A stretch of DNA of 64,000 nucleotides from Pteria penguin (taxonomy: Eukaryota; Mollusca; Bivalvia; Pterioida; Pteriidae). The notes beneath the pieces were generated by a model. The model worked only from the letters and a program-made list of their open reading frames with translations. It ran no database searches and was not told where the DNA came from. The stretch lies in contig CM068587.1 of NCBI GenBank assembly GCA_035048485.1, positions 41,849,842 through 41,913,841 on the forward strand, written 5' to 3'. Shown here in pieces: positions 36,105 through 49,500 of the stretch. Numbering within the stretch: position 1 is the stretch's first letter; each line of letters starts with the position of its first letter. The translations under genes were made by a program, and so were the position numbers.

Positions 36105-36245
36105 TCAGATGTCAGATGTTTTCTCTCTCACACATGTGTTACTTGTGACAAAATTCCCCATTGATATTACAATCCATGACCTTGTGACCTTGACCTCGAA
36201 CTTTACCTACATTTAAAATGATCTCATCAAGAATTTTGTCGCCCC
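36105..36245 (+). repeat. Fragment of the GACCTTGACC repeat
   Basis: CACATGTGTTACTTGTGACA, CCATTGATATTACAATCCAT and GACCTTGTGACCTTGACCTC followed by CTACATTTAAAATGATC match one core of the 34.7-kb element. Confidence 0.65.
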
Positions 36246-36452
36246 CGTAAGCTTGGTGTTTCTCAAAAACATTTCATTTTTTCCATAAATCAATAAAGAG
36301 TTGGAACTATTAAGAGCGGAAGCTTACACTGGTTTATTGTGAGAAACAAAGACCCGTATTCAATAATAGTTTACTGTTGATATTTATCTGGGAAAGCACA
36401 TTTTATTCACTGTAATAATTGGTGGTGTGATAGTTAAAAGGCGGTTATATGG

Positions 36453-36455
<3 letters not shown>

Positions 36456-36488
<33 letters not shown>
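36456..36488. repeat. (TA)n microsatellite
   Basis: About 16 TA dinucleotides. The isoleucine/tyrosine frames on both strands come from it. Confidence 0.95.
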
Positions 36489-36490
<2 letters not shown>

Positions 36491-36840
36491 ACTCTTTCAG
36501 GCCTTTCACTTTTAAAAATGAGAGTCTTTGTATTAGATAGTTACTCCATAGACCTTGCTTATATCGATTCCTTAAATAATAGATGCAAATGTAAGATCTG
36601 TTTATCCACCACACCAACGTGTCTAAAGGTCTGTTGGATTCTTCATTACACATTTCTCATCGGCAAGTAAGGGGATGTGAAGTTATTTTGGTATCTGCTG
36701 AAGTTTTATGAATGGTCTATATCGCCCACACGTCGTTTTTGGTTTGAATTGGTTTAAAACCATTTTCCGCTTTATATAGACTTTTTTGTGTCTGTTAAAG
36801 ATGTTTGTTAGCGTTTTTACATTGTTTATTTGATAAATAG

Positions 36841-36996
36841 AATCTACCGCTATTGTCCGGTGGTGACAGAGAAATCAGCTAACCCTTGTGTCAAATTAGC
36901 TTAGTCCATGCCGAGGCTTGCCGAGGCATTGACTAAGCTATTTTGACACGAGGGTTAGTTGATATCTTTGTCACCACCGGACAATAGCGGTAGATT
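36841..36996. mobile_element. Full-length foldback element, 66-bp arms
   Basis: Arms 36841-36906 (AATCTACCGCTATTGTCCGG...) and 36931-36996 pair along their whole length with only a few mismatches. The pairing continues into the 24-bp centre through ATGCC/GGCAT, leaving a GAGGCTTGCCGA loop that itself repeats GCCGAGGC. No target-site duplication is clear. On transcription it would give a hairpin of about 70 bp. Confidence 0.9.
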
Positions 36997-36999
36997 ATT

Positions 37000-38370
37000 T
37001 TTCTCCCATTCAATAATTTGCACCTAAATTTGTCATTTTCCCTTCCGTTTATGTTGGAAAATGAACAAAAATTAGGTTGCTTGACGTTGACGTATGTCGT
37101 GTTTGCTTATGACGTCATGATAACATTGAGCATGAAATAAGTCTTGTAGCTTATCTTCCACCCCCTGTGGGAGACAGGCTGATCATTTTGCAGTAAAAAA
37201 TACGAAATATACGAAATATGTATGATATGGAGATGAGTAATTCATATCGACTAATTTTTACTAAGCTTTTAGCAGTCAAAATAACCAGGGGATCTCGGTA
37301 GCCGAGTAAGCTAATAAGTTTATGCAGGAGCTTGCTGTAGCTTTCACTGTGGTTGATCGTTGTTTTGCTGGAATCTCTACGTTAACATTCACTTATACTT
37401 TCGTTTATGACAATTGAGGGGTCTCTTTGGCTCGGAAGTTGATCTGGAAGTCACCGTGTAGGATCTATTCTATGAGAAGTCACATCTAGAGTCTACTCTA
37501 TAAGAAGTCTCGGGTCTGTCATTAATTTCTGCAGTTTGACATTCTAATTGTTCGTTATAATTATGTTGAGAAGGCTGTCTATTGCCGACTTGCCTATTGT
37601 AGTGTGTAAAAACTATTAACTGACAAGTCTCTGTTGAATTAGTAATTTGCGCATGTAGGTACATCAGTACTATGTTTTGTATACTTTTAAGAATGTTATA
37701 GATCTAGTAAGGGAAGGATCCATCTATAATTCTTTATCGCTTTCAGGAATGTGTAAAATTATTGCTGCTGGGATCTAGATGTTTCACGAACCTTGTTATG
37801 GGAGCTACCTATTACAAAACCTTCATTAAAGTTATTATTGTTTTAAATGGAATGAAGTTGTAGCATAGGAGCCAGTGATGGAGCTAGGTTACTCTCACAA
37901 TACTGAAAATTATGAATACATTGCTCATCTAAAACTTTTTAGTATGTTTCTATTCAGGTCTTTAATTACTCGTGTACAGCGAATTTAAGACGCTTCTTTC
38001 TGATATTTGCATTAAATATCTATAAGCATTTGGTAAACAAATATATTAAACAACTGCTTCTTCTACTTTTATTACCACTTATCATGACATGTCTAGTTTT
38101 AATCAGATGAAATATAGATAAATTAAATAGTCATTGCGAGCATCATGCACAAACATATAACGAAAGGGTAAAGTAGCACATTCAGAATTAATCGAGTCTT
38201 ATGTAATATTCTTGTCTTCTTTCTTGGGGAAGCAGCAGCAGATCATTTCGATCAATATGTGTTGTGCCCAAAGAGACAAGAGAATTATGGAAATAGATTT
38301 CTGTCACCTTAGGATATGATAGATTTATGTTGTCATCGCAGGGCAGAAGCACTAATTGGAGAATTCACCT
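37000..38370. other. Gene-free, no supported feature
   Basis: AT-rich DNA with no convincing exon; the minus frame 37470-37664 has no motif. Confidence 0.4.
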
Positions 38371-38373
38371 ATC

Positions 38374-38440
38374 GCATAAGGAGTAATTACCACACATAAG
38401 GAGTAATTACCACACATAAGGAGTAATTACCACACATATC
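38374..38440. repeat. 22-bp tandem repeat, 3 copies
   Basis: ACATAAGGAGTAATTACCAC plus AC repeated with exact identity; each copy has GTAATTAC, an 8-bp palindrome. Confidence 0.9.
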
Positions 38441-38589
38441 CGTTAAGTCTCATCGTAACGTCATGCAATAAAATACATCTTTAACGTAGTGCATTATGGT
38501 TACTGTGATCAGTGGGTAAAGGTCATCTTCATGCAAAGCTTTATTTCAAAATATCAAGATAAAAGGAAATTGATATCTAAAAGCCAGTC

Positions 38590-39880
38590 TTCGTAAGCAG
38601 GTGACCTTAGTAGAGGTTGTCGTTTAGACGGATCTTCATTAGCACCTGACCTTAGTAGAGGTTGTCATTAAGACAGATCTTCATTAGCACCTGACCTTAG
38701 TAGAGTTGTCGTTAAGACAGATCTTCATTAGCACCTGACCTTAGTAGAGGTTGTCATTAAGACAGATCTTCATTAGCACCTGACCTTAGTAGAGGTTGTC
38801 ATTAAGACAGATCTTCATTAGCACCTGACCTTAGAAGAGGTTGTCATTAAGACAGATCTTCATTAGCACCTGACCTTAGAAGAGGTTGTCATTAAGACAG
38901 ATCTTCATTAGCACCTGACCTTAGTAGAGGTTGTCATTAAGACAGATCTTCATTAGCACCTGACCTTAGAAGAGGTTGTCATTAAGACAGATCTTCATTA
39001 GCACCTGACCTTAGTAGAGGTTGTCATTAAGACAGATCTTCATTAGCACCTGACCTTAGTAGAGGTTGTCATTAAGACAGATCTTCATTAGCACCTGACC
39101 TTAGTAGAGGTTGTCATTAAGACAGATCTTCATTAGCACCTGACCTTAGAAGAGGTTGTCGTTAAGACAGATCTTCATTAGCACCTGACCTTAGTAGAGG
39201 TTGTCGTTAAGACAGATCTTCATTAGCACCTGACCTTAGAAGAGGTTGTCGTTAAGACAGATCTTCATTAGCACCTGACCTTAGTAGAGGTTGTCATTAA
39301 GACAGATCTTCATTAGCACCTGACCTTAGAAGAGGTTGTCGTTAAGACAGATCTTCATTAGCACCTGACCTTAGTAGAGGTTGTCATTAAGACAGATCTT
39401 CATAAGCAGGTGACCTTAGTAGAGGTTGTCATTAAGACAGATCTTCATTAGCACCTGACCTTAGTAGAGGTTGTCATTAAGACAGATCTTCATTAGCACC
39501 TGACCTTAGTAGAGGTTGTCATTAAGACAGATCTTCATTAGCACCTGACCTTAGAAGAGGTTGTCATTAAGACAGATCTTCATTAGCACCTGACCTTAGT
39601 AGAGGTTGTCATTAAGACAGATCTTCATTAGCACCTGACCTTAGTAGAGGTTGTCATTAAGACAGATCTTCATTAGCACCTGACCTTAGTAGAGGTTGTC
39701 ATTAAGACAGATCTTCATTAGCACCTGACCTTAGAAGAGGTTGTCGTTAAGACAGATCTTCATTAGCACCTGACCTTAGTAGAGGTTGTCATTAAGACAG
39801 ATCTTCATAAGCAGGTGACCTTAGTAGAGGTTGTCATTAAGACAGATCTTCATAAGCATGTGACCTTAGTAGAGGTCAGA
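38590..39880. repeat. 45-bp minisatellite, about 28 copies, just upstream of the stonin gene
   Basis: Unit: AGCACCTGACCTTAGTAGAG + GTTGTCATTAAGACAGATCT + TCATT; spacing is 45 bp (38821, 38866). Variants are TAGTAG/TAGAAG and CATTAAG/CGTTAAG. At 38597, 39408 and 39806 the word CACCTG is replaced by CAGGTG, its own reverse complement. The array ends 610 bp before the stonin start exon and next to a SINE. Confidence 0.95.
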
Positions 39881-39909
39881 TCTTCATATTCAGAACTGAT
39901 AATGTAAGA

Positions 39910-40186
39910 TTGATTGATTGATTGATTTTTGTTTAACGTCACACCACGAATATTTCACGTATATGTCGACGGCATCTACCTGATGCGGGGCATACAAATT
40001 TTGACCTTTGCAACGGACCCACCCGAAGCAGTGAGGGATCTTTAACGTGCCATGCATACCACGACACGGGGCCTCGGTTTTTACTGTCTCATCCGAAAGA
40101 CAGAACACCGGCATGACCAGAGCGGGATTCGAACCCCGGCCTCCCGATCAGGAGTCCAGCGCGATACCACTAGGCCACGCCGGCTT
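39910..40186 (-). mobile_element. tRNA-headed SINE, family A, with 14-bp target-site duplication
   Basis: On the minus strand the head AAGCCGGCGTGGCCTAGTGG and the B-box GGGGTTCGAATCCCG are well kept, followed by the TGTCGTGGTATGCATGGCACG region and an (AATC)n tail. Flanks CTGATAATGTAAGA at 39896-39909 and 40187-40200 are identical, pointing to a fairly recent insertion. Confidence 0.92.
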
Positions 40187-40505
40187 CTGATAATGTAAGA
40201 AACTATACAAATAGGAACAAGGGAGGTTTACCAACATTGAGGACTATTCTCTAAATTACAATAATCTCAATGAGATGAAATATTTTCTTGTACTGATTTT
40301 TCTTTACAAATAAGACACACGACTTGCTGACAAATAAATAAAATGACATGATTGAAATAAAAGTTTATAGATAAGGGCGAATGGCAGTGCACACATTGAA
40401 TTTAATGTATCAGTTAGATCTCGTTATGAACAATTAGAAGGGGTGCCGACTGAAGAATATATCCCTGCTCAATTTATCGTTTCAGATATACTTCATTGCT
40501 TAGAG

Positions 40506-43500
40506 ATGTCTACTAGCTCTTTTGATGAATCGTCGAATTTGGTGATCCAAGTTACTTCTCCTACTGATAAAAAAGACGGAAATTTTGATTTAAGTCAGGA
40601 CTATTCTGATTCAGACATCCGAGAAAAATCAAAATCAGGATTTTTCAAGAAGAAGCGTGCAAAATCACCTTTCCGGTCCCCTTTAAAATCTCCTCTCAAA
40701 TCACCATTAAAATCACCTTTCAAAATTTCTAAAAGTTCCAAAAGCTCAAAATCTTTGAAATCACCCACTGAAGAACTTTTGCCAGAAGACGTTAAAGATA
40801 TTGAACAAAAAATTAGCGAGAAAAATTCTGATGAATGGAAAGCTTTTCAGCAAATGCAAGATCGCATTAAACTGAATGTTCTAAAAACACAAAGTAGTTT
40901 ACACAAGTTAACGAATGAACCTAGTGAAGATTCCCCTGAGCAAAAAGGCGAACTAAAACCTAAGCGAAGAGCTCCCGATATTCCTAAGTGGTCAGTAACT
41001 AGTCAAGAGGATACAACATCTTTGATAAAAGAGAAAGAGGACAATAATGGCATAAACGAAAACTCTGTTTCACAACAAGAGGCAACTATGGAAAACGAAT
41101 TTGAAGATTTACGTCTAGATGTAATGCAGATGCCATCTCCTCGTGCGACACCAAAACCGCCTGCTAACAGCTTACGGACTAGCATAGAAAATATATCAGA
41201 AGCTTGTAACTCCACAGGAACAGACAGTGTGGAAGTGGACCTTCTAGGGCTGAATCTCGATAATGACAATGCCAACACTTACGATGCTACAGAGACATCC
41301 ACTGAAGAATATATCAACCAAGATCTGCTGGGATTGGATAACTTTATATCCTCTACGGAGTCTCAGCATGGAAGCAGTTTACACAGCAGCTTTGACGGCT
41401 CAGATATGATTTTCGGTAGTAGTGTTCATTCATCGTCTCGAACTACTCCTTTGGGGTTTGATGAATCGAACTTATTCCTAAACGAATGTACTCAATCTAG
41501 TACATTGACGTCGAACTTTGTTAGCGAAATGGTTGATGAATTTCTACAATTGGACACTATGAAAGAGGCGTCTGTATCGTCGATTTCTTTAAATCCTTTT
41601 GAATCTAAGTGCGCTAATATCACAGATGATATTAATTCTTTAGATCCTTTTGCTCCTGTGAAAAATTCAAATTCAGCATCGCCTTCAGTAATGTTACTAA
41701 CTGCAGAACAATCAAATTCAGATGGAATGGCCTCATCGTTTGATCCATTAAGCGAGCCACCCGAGTCTCAGACCACCCTTCAGTCATTAGAACCTTTCGA
41801 TTGCAATGAGTTTGTTGCTGATAATATAGATATAACCGTCCCTGTTGGTACTAATGGCACTCCAATTTTTGACCCATTTGATGGTCGAAAAGACAACACA
41901 TTAGGACGCGGGACTGTGTATCATGTATATGATAATTTTGGATTCGGTTTAGCCGATGCCAAACCTAAAACGGAGACAAATATGGATGAGCAAGAGACGG
42001 AAATTGAATCTTTAGTCTTAGATGATAATAAAAATGAAATGGTACCAAACGAAGTTCTTAATCCATTTTTAGTACCACATTTAGAAACTGAAACAGGAAA
42101 TAAAACTGAATATGGGACATCTACACAGTTGTATGAAGGGTCGTTTCCGGAATCAACCCAACCTATGCTGATCGATGCTTGGGGAGCTTCAGATCAAAAC
42201 TCCAGTGTTATTCAGATTACATCTGATAATCCATTTCAGGATGATATCTTTTCTGTAGAACCAACGTTTTCTGATCAACCAAACGAACATAATCCGTTCT
42301 TATCATGTACAGCACCAGTTCCGGTAAATAAAAATCCATTTCTGGAATGTGTTGATTCGAATACTGAAACAGATGTCGACATATTTTTGAATAATAGCAC
42401 TATACCAGTGGTCGAAGAAGACATCAAGTCGCCGACAATCGAAGATTTTGATCCTTTTAAGCCCACAATTATTGAAAAAGCCGCCAGTCAACCAACTTCT
42501 GAAGTACAAGACGAAAGTAAAAGTGTTTCTAAATCCAATATGCTACTTCAGTTAGATGATGATTTAGAAGATGACGATGATGATGATAATAATGAAACGT
42601 TTCGATTGAAAATCAAACCTATTATGGCCGAATCTGACAGTATAAAAAGAATATCTGACTTACCTCCTCCACCAGCCTTGAAACCCCCTCCGGTAGCTCC
42701 GAGGTCCCCCCAACCACCACGCGAAAATCCATTTAACCGCGATTCGCCCCCAGAGGAAAACTTTGCGCGATTTGACGTAATGCATGAAACAGAGCCTGAT
42801 GACAATGAAGAAATCATCAACGATAACCAACCTAATGCAATAATTAAAGAAAAATCCTTCAGCACGAGCATATCGACGACGGAAACAACAACACCGGAAG
42901 AAGACTTAAATTTAGAACCGTTAGAACCATTCTATAATGAAACACAACAAGATATTTGGAAGTTAATGCTTAGACAGCCAACAAAGAAAAAACTGACAAC
43001 CAATAGATACTGGAAGAACGTGTATGTCAAAGTTATGCGACAAACTGATGGGCCTGTTCTTAAACTCTTTGCAGACGAGGAAAACGAAGACTGTATACAG
43101 GAATTGCCTCTACAACCATGTTATTCTGTCTCTGATATATCTCTACAGCACTATGATCAATATGGGAAAATACATACAGTGAAAATGCAGTATATCTTTT
43201 ATCGCGAAAGAGTTGGACTCAAAGCTGAGAGACTCACGCCTTCGTTCGTTAAGAAACCGAAGGCTACTATGATACTTGATCATGCACCTCAAGTATCAGA
43301 ACTAATGAAATTCGGTTGTTTGGATAAATGTGAAATGCAGTCATTTGTTAGGGAAATTAATAACGCACTTATGAACTTGGAAGTTCATCGGGAAAAAACT
43401 CTGACTTATGTGAAAGAGGAAGCAAGTGCGGAGGTATGGGATGAGTACATTGCAGATTTAGATAAAACTGGGAAAATACTAAACCAAAAAGCTCGATGTC

Positions 43501-46500
43501 GGGTTTTCTTCTTGGCCTTTGTTACAGGCATGCCGATGTGTGAATTGGGTCTCAATGACAAACGGCGTAGAGGGAAAGAAGTTGTAGGTAGACATGACAT
43601 AATTCCTATCAAAACCGAGGAATGGATAAGGATCGAGGAACCTGAGTTTCATTGTTGCGTTGATAAAGCTGAATTCGAAAAATCAAATAATATAAAGTTT
43701 CATCCTCTCGACGGATGTCAAGTAGAGCTTGTCAGGTATCGTGTACGGCTAAAAGAAAATAAAGAACTGCCATTACAAATCCAGATTCATCAGATTATGA
43801 AGGATACCCGATGTGAAATTCGATGTGACTTACTCGTAACAGGATATCATTCTTTCAGTAAGAAGCACGGCCAGTTTCCTTGTGAAGATATAGAAGTGCA
43901 TTTCCCGATTCCTGAACAGTGGATTTACTTGTTCCGGTATGAAAGAAGATTTGGGTACGGGTCCTTCAAATCAGCATCTAGAAAGCCGGGGAAGATAAAA
44001 GGTCTCGAGAGACTCACAATGATAGCTCAAGGACTATTAACCCCTACATTGATGGAAGCGGATGTCGGAGTGGCGAAATATGAAAACCTGTACAAGGCGG
44101 TCGTATGGAGAATCCCGAGGCTTCCCGAAAGAAACGAAGGTAAGGTCTTTTGAATGGAATAAATCTCTTCAGTGACTTGGGTTTGATCCATCGGATCTAG
44201 AAAGGTGTCTTAAGAAAAATTAAGGTACGGGTTCCATTCCGAAATCAAGTTTGACAGTGTTTTTTTTTTTACATTTTCTTTCTATTTTGGGGGTGGGGGA
44301 GGCACTCTAATTTTTGCATATTTGAGGTGTTTTCTTTGATTTCTTGAAGTATGAGTGTTTTAGAATGCTGTGATGTTGTTTGAAATTCTTTCTTAAATAT
44401 TCTTATACTTTTTTCGTGTGTTCAAGGCGCTCAGGTGAGGGATATAGGCCATTTTGGGCCTCGTGTTGTTATCAAAACAAGAGTAGATTTGGAAATGTTG
44501 CACAAAATAGGAGTTGAAGTATCGAACTCCGTAAATAATAAAGTGTGTGGTAATTTAAACATTAATTGTCAATTATACTTATTAAGAAGTTGAAGTTATT
44601 TGTAGTATGAAGATTCAATGCAAAGACAGAAAAAGTTGGAAATCTGTAGGATTTATTTACAAGCCACGCTAATAATGACCGCACTCATGCACTCGTATGA
44701 GTAACATTCACAAATCGCGCTCTCAAAGATTTCGTTCATACACACGTATGAATGACGTTCTCGAGTTACGCTAATATTTCACCAAAAAAGTGGTCGCGCT
44801 TAAAATGACGAACACAAATTATTTGACTTTGTTGGCTCCTTTTAAAATGGAACCGATATAGCACAGTAGATGAGGTGCTTGGTTGATGACCAAGGAATCT
44901 CGGGTTAGACTCCTGTCTTGGGTACACACGATTTCGAGGTCCCGTGTCACGGTAGGCATGGCACGTAAAAGATCCCACACTGCTCCGGATAGGTCCGTTG
45001 CAAGGTATAAATTTCTATGCAATATGCATTAGGCGGATGCCATCACCATATACGTGAAATAATCGTGGAGAAACGTAAAACAATTATCAATCAATCAATC
45101 AATCCTTTCAATTTGAATTTCTCGTTGAATTAATTCCTGCTTGAATGCTGTATAACTGTAGTTAATGTTTGTAATTTAATTTCAGGTTCGACCCTGTTCG
45201 TGTTTTTAATGTCTAGAGGTAGTTAACCTCTGTCATATCATGAACAGATGGTTTTAGTTCAGATTTGAGTGTTGATCGAGTGATACATGTATTTTAATTT
45301 CAGGTTTGTTTAGTGAGACCGTTAGTAATGGTTTAGTATGTTTAGAAGCAGGTAGTTTACGTGTTTTCCGTTATGACGTCATATGTTGATTTTCAACACT
45401 ACTATGGACTTGGTTTTTCCAATTGAAATGTCAAATGTTTAAGTCTAAACGATAAATCGTATGAGTGGAACATATTGTTATGTTTGGTTTTAGATTTTAG
45501 AATCTAAATCTGTGATGGGGATGTGTTACTCTGGATTTTTCTCTGGATTTTGATGATAGAGCAAATCTCATTACATTCCAACGTGTATAAGTTAAATAAT
45601 TTTCTTTGGTTCTGTTAGATCATTTTGTATGTATACCACATAGGCCTCTATCCAGAACTTGCAGTTTTACAGACACCGTGATCTAGCTGGAAGTTACTGA
45701 ACGTGAAGGTAAAATTCTAAATTGATTTAAATCCTCGCCAGACCATAACCTCTCTTTTTTTCATTGGTTGAATTGTGATTTTCTTATGATCACAATCGTG
45801 TTTACCATATACCGGACACATACAATCTTCACTTGTCCGGTTTCTACAATTATAAACAGTAACTGTAAGCTATGGTAAAGACAAACCGTCATCACTCTGT
45901 CATACATGTAATGGGTATGTGTACAACCGACACCTGTTATTATCCCAGACTTATTTTGGTTACACGCCTCTATTTCGACGATCCGATAATCCGAAGGTCT
46001 GATAGTCTGACTGTGTAATAGTCACGTGGTGGTGAAGTATGAGTCGAACAGGGCTATCCATACCCCTCTTTCATGGAATATGATACGGATTAAAATAGAA
46101 AATTTATAGTTTATTTATTATTTTTATTTATTTATTTATCGATTTGATCATTTAGCTCACATGTGCAGAAAACTTTATTGAACTATTGTGATCCCTGCCC
46201 GTCCGTCGCCCGCCCGTAAACTTTTCATATTTTTGACTTCTTAAGAACCACTGAGCACAGTTTAACCAAACTTATCAGGGAGCATCCTTATGGGAAAGGC
46301 TTTCAGTTTTGTTCGAATGGTTAACATCTCCCTTACCAAGGGGAAATACTTAGAAAAATCTTGAAAAATAATGAAAAATATTGTATTTAAAAACCGTTTC
46401 CTTAAGAGCTGCAAGGTGGACAAAACTGATATATTGCATGCTTTGTTTGCTGTGATATACAGATTCAAGTTATCAAGTGAAAGTACTCATACCACGGATG

Positions 46501-49500
46501 ACCCACAATTAGAGGGCATAATCTAAACGAGAATATTAAGTTTCACAATCCGAAAATAGTTGTATAAGATTAAGAAACAATATGTAAAAATGTTCTGCTC
46601 AAGATAACAAGCTGGATGAAGCTGATATTATGCATGTAGCGCTACTATGATGTGCAAGTTTCATGATTGTCCAACGGAAGGACTTTCATTCTCTTATGCC
46701 CATGCAGTGGAGGATATTGCCTAGAAACAATACCACAAAATAGCTAGGGCAGGCGATAAAGACTTGTGGGGCTTGTTTCACTAAAACAGTTTAAGGGTTG
46801 ATCCAGGTTGGAGAAAACTAGGTATCATCAAGGTACCTTACTTGGAGAAACTTCTTCAGACTGACTGATACAATTTGATAGAAATCACTTGTGGTCCCCT
46901 ACGAGTGTAACCTACTTACTTGGCCTTCTTTGCATATATCAAGACATTACTCAGGTGAGCGATAAAGGCCCACTTGGGCCTCTTGTTAAAATATTAATAA
47001 AATCTATAAATGACATCAGATTACACTATGACATAAATTTGGAGGGAACGTTTTTTAAAAATGACTTTGCCGTCCAGTGTTACAGCTCCGACGTTAGAGG
47101 AAAGAAGTCCATTCAAAATTGAAATGTTTGTTTCGTCTTTGATGCTGTGGTGTTGGGGAATCTTGGAAGTTGGTGATTTTTAAGATGATATTCGCACACA
47201 TACGGGCAGCCAGAAAGGAACATCACTGTTATAATCATCATGTACATGGCTTACGTAGTTGTTTTGTTGATTGTGTAACGCCACTTTTAGGAATTTTGCA
47301 TCTCTGTTATGATGGCAGTACCTGTATATGGTTTATTTGTGAGCTGGCACTGACTCCCCTACTCTTACTTTGAGTGGCGCTAGGGACGTTAAACGATCTA
47401 ACTTCATCTTTACTCAGGCTACATGTCTCAGAGATTGAAGTATAGACATCATGTCTGTAGACTCCAACAGGGCTCTAATACAAAATAACTTGTGATCTTA
47501 CATTGATAATGGCGACATTTGTTGATTGATTGATTGATTGTTTATTAGTTTTATAGCCTAAAGGCTCATCAGCATGATATTAGCATTGTATACTAAACGT
47601 TGAATATGATATTCTTATATTATGAATTTTAATACATGTAGTTCTTTTTATATATTTTAAATATTTATTTATATTGTTTCTAATTGACACACGACTTTCA
47701 AAAAATCCGATTTCTATGAAATCAGATTAATATAGATAGATGAATAAATAAATGAATAAAATAAATGAATAAATATTCACGTTCATAGTGTTTATGGATA
47801 GTTTAGTAGAGAAATTTGGTGTCTCCGTCAGTTTGGTGTCATGGCGATGGCTTCTTAGATATTTATGACGAGATCGTAATGAGAATTTTAGTCCGAGTCA
47901 ACGCTGATTCCCCCGGGAAACACGTTTGCATATCGTGTTGTCACGGCAGCTATTGGATTATAAATGTTCGATTGCATTGGTCATGTTTTTTCGTAGTGAG
48001 GACACGCCACGAGCTTTCTACTAGTTTATGTTATTTTATTCGAGATTCTTTACTATTTCATTGACCTTTATCATGAGTGCATATAAACTAAGATTTAAGT
48101 GTTATTATGGCCTGATAGATAAATCATTGCTTGAAAAACATTATATATAATGCAGTGTTAATATATAGTATTATAATATATAATTTATGTCTTTACATGA
48201 TCACAGTCAGACACTTTCAAATTCTATAATTTCCTAGAAATATTCTGCTCACTTTAAAGAGACACCTTGATGCAGCTATATAAGTACTAAAACTAGAAAA
48301 TTCACTAAGAAATATTTTGATATTTTGACTTTTGTATTGTTCTTTTGCCTTTGTATGAATTATCGTGTTTCTAAGCTAAAAACAAAATTAAAAAGTAGAG
48401 CTTTCCCGAATTATTTTAGGTTTTTGTCTTATGCTTCATCCTGGTATACCGTTACTAATTTTTTATGGGAATTCCCAATTACGGTTCATTTATCTTCCAA
48501 AAATAGATATATGCATACATGCATGCATGCATGTGTGCGTGCATACGCACGTACACACATGCATTTATACATACATACATACATACACAGGGGGCAGGCT
48601 TGGTGTAGTGGTTAAGTACTTGGCTTGCGGCACCGACGATCCGGGTTCAGTTCCCGGGTTGCACCACTATGTTTAAGTGGTTGGTAACCTCTCGCTTTCA
48701 TGTCGCGATATAACTGAAAAAAATGTTGAAAGCGACGTAAAACACCAACCTACATACATACCTTTTTTTTCTGGGAAATGGTTTAATTAGATAAGCAGAC
48801 CCGATAATAAATAATAATTATATAGAAAAATAATAATGATAATTTGCTTTGCATCGAGTCCCTTTGATATTGATCTAAATTGGACCGTTAGAAAAATTTT
48901 ACTTGTATTATTCCGGATTTGAATGTAAATAAAGGTTTACTTTTTTTAGATATTCGAAATGCACCGGAAACTTATTTGAACAAAATACTTGTTATTTTAA
49001 AGTACTAGTACAAAAACAACATAACACCAAATTCCAGGAGAGAGAAAAAGACTGTTCTGATTCTAAAACTGGTTGAAGGTTAATAGATGTTTTCCCGATC
49101 CTAAATGATGTACATGTAAGGGGCTTAATGGCGGACAAACCGCTTTTTGCTGTAATTTTCATTATGACGTTATTGTTTGGATTGCGACATCACATTGAAA
49201 TGACAAAAGGCAAAGCGGAAAAACTTTATAGCTCTTTTTTTTGAAGATCTTTTACTTCACGAAAAGTTACTTCATTGAGTTTGAAAACATTTGAATTGCC
49301 AATGTGCATAAAATATGATTAAAACGTGTACGATAGTGTGTCTTTCTAAAATGTTGCCATATACGTTTCATCATTGGTTCATTAAAGTCGTATACATACT
49401 GAGAAGAATTGATCTTCCATCTGGTGTGCAGAACGCCGAGACTTTTGTAGAGTACCCATGGTCGAGGGTGTGAAGTCGCGGTCTGTGATGTATAAGGCAC

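Noticed and set aside
38590..39880. CRISPR array
   Set aside because: Repeats are directly adjoining with no unique spacers, and the genome is a metazoan one; it is a minisatellite.
48325..48676. Frames with HACMHVCVHTHVH-type repeats
   Set aside because: Produced by the (GCAT)n/(ATAC)n simple repeat and the following SINE.
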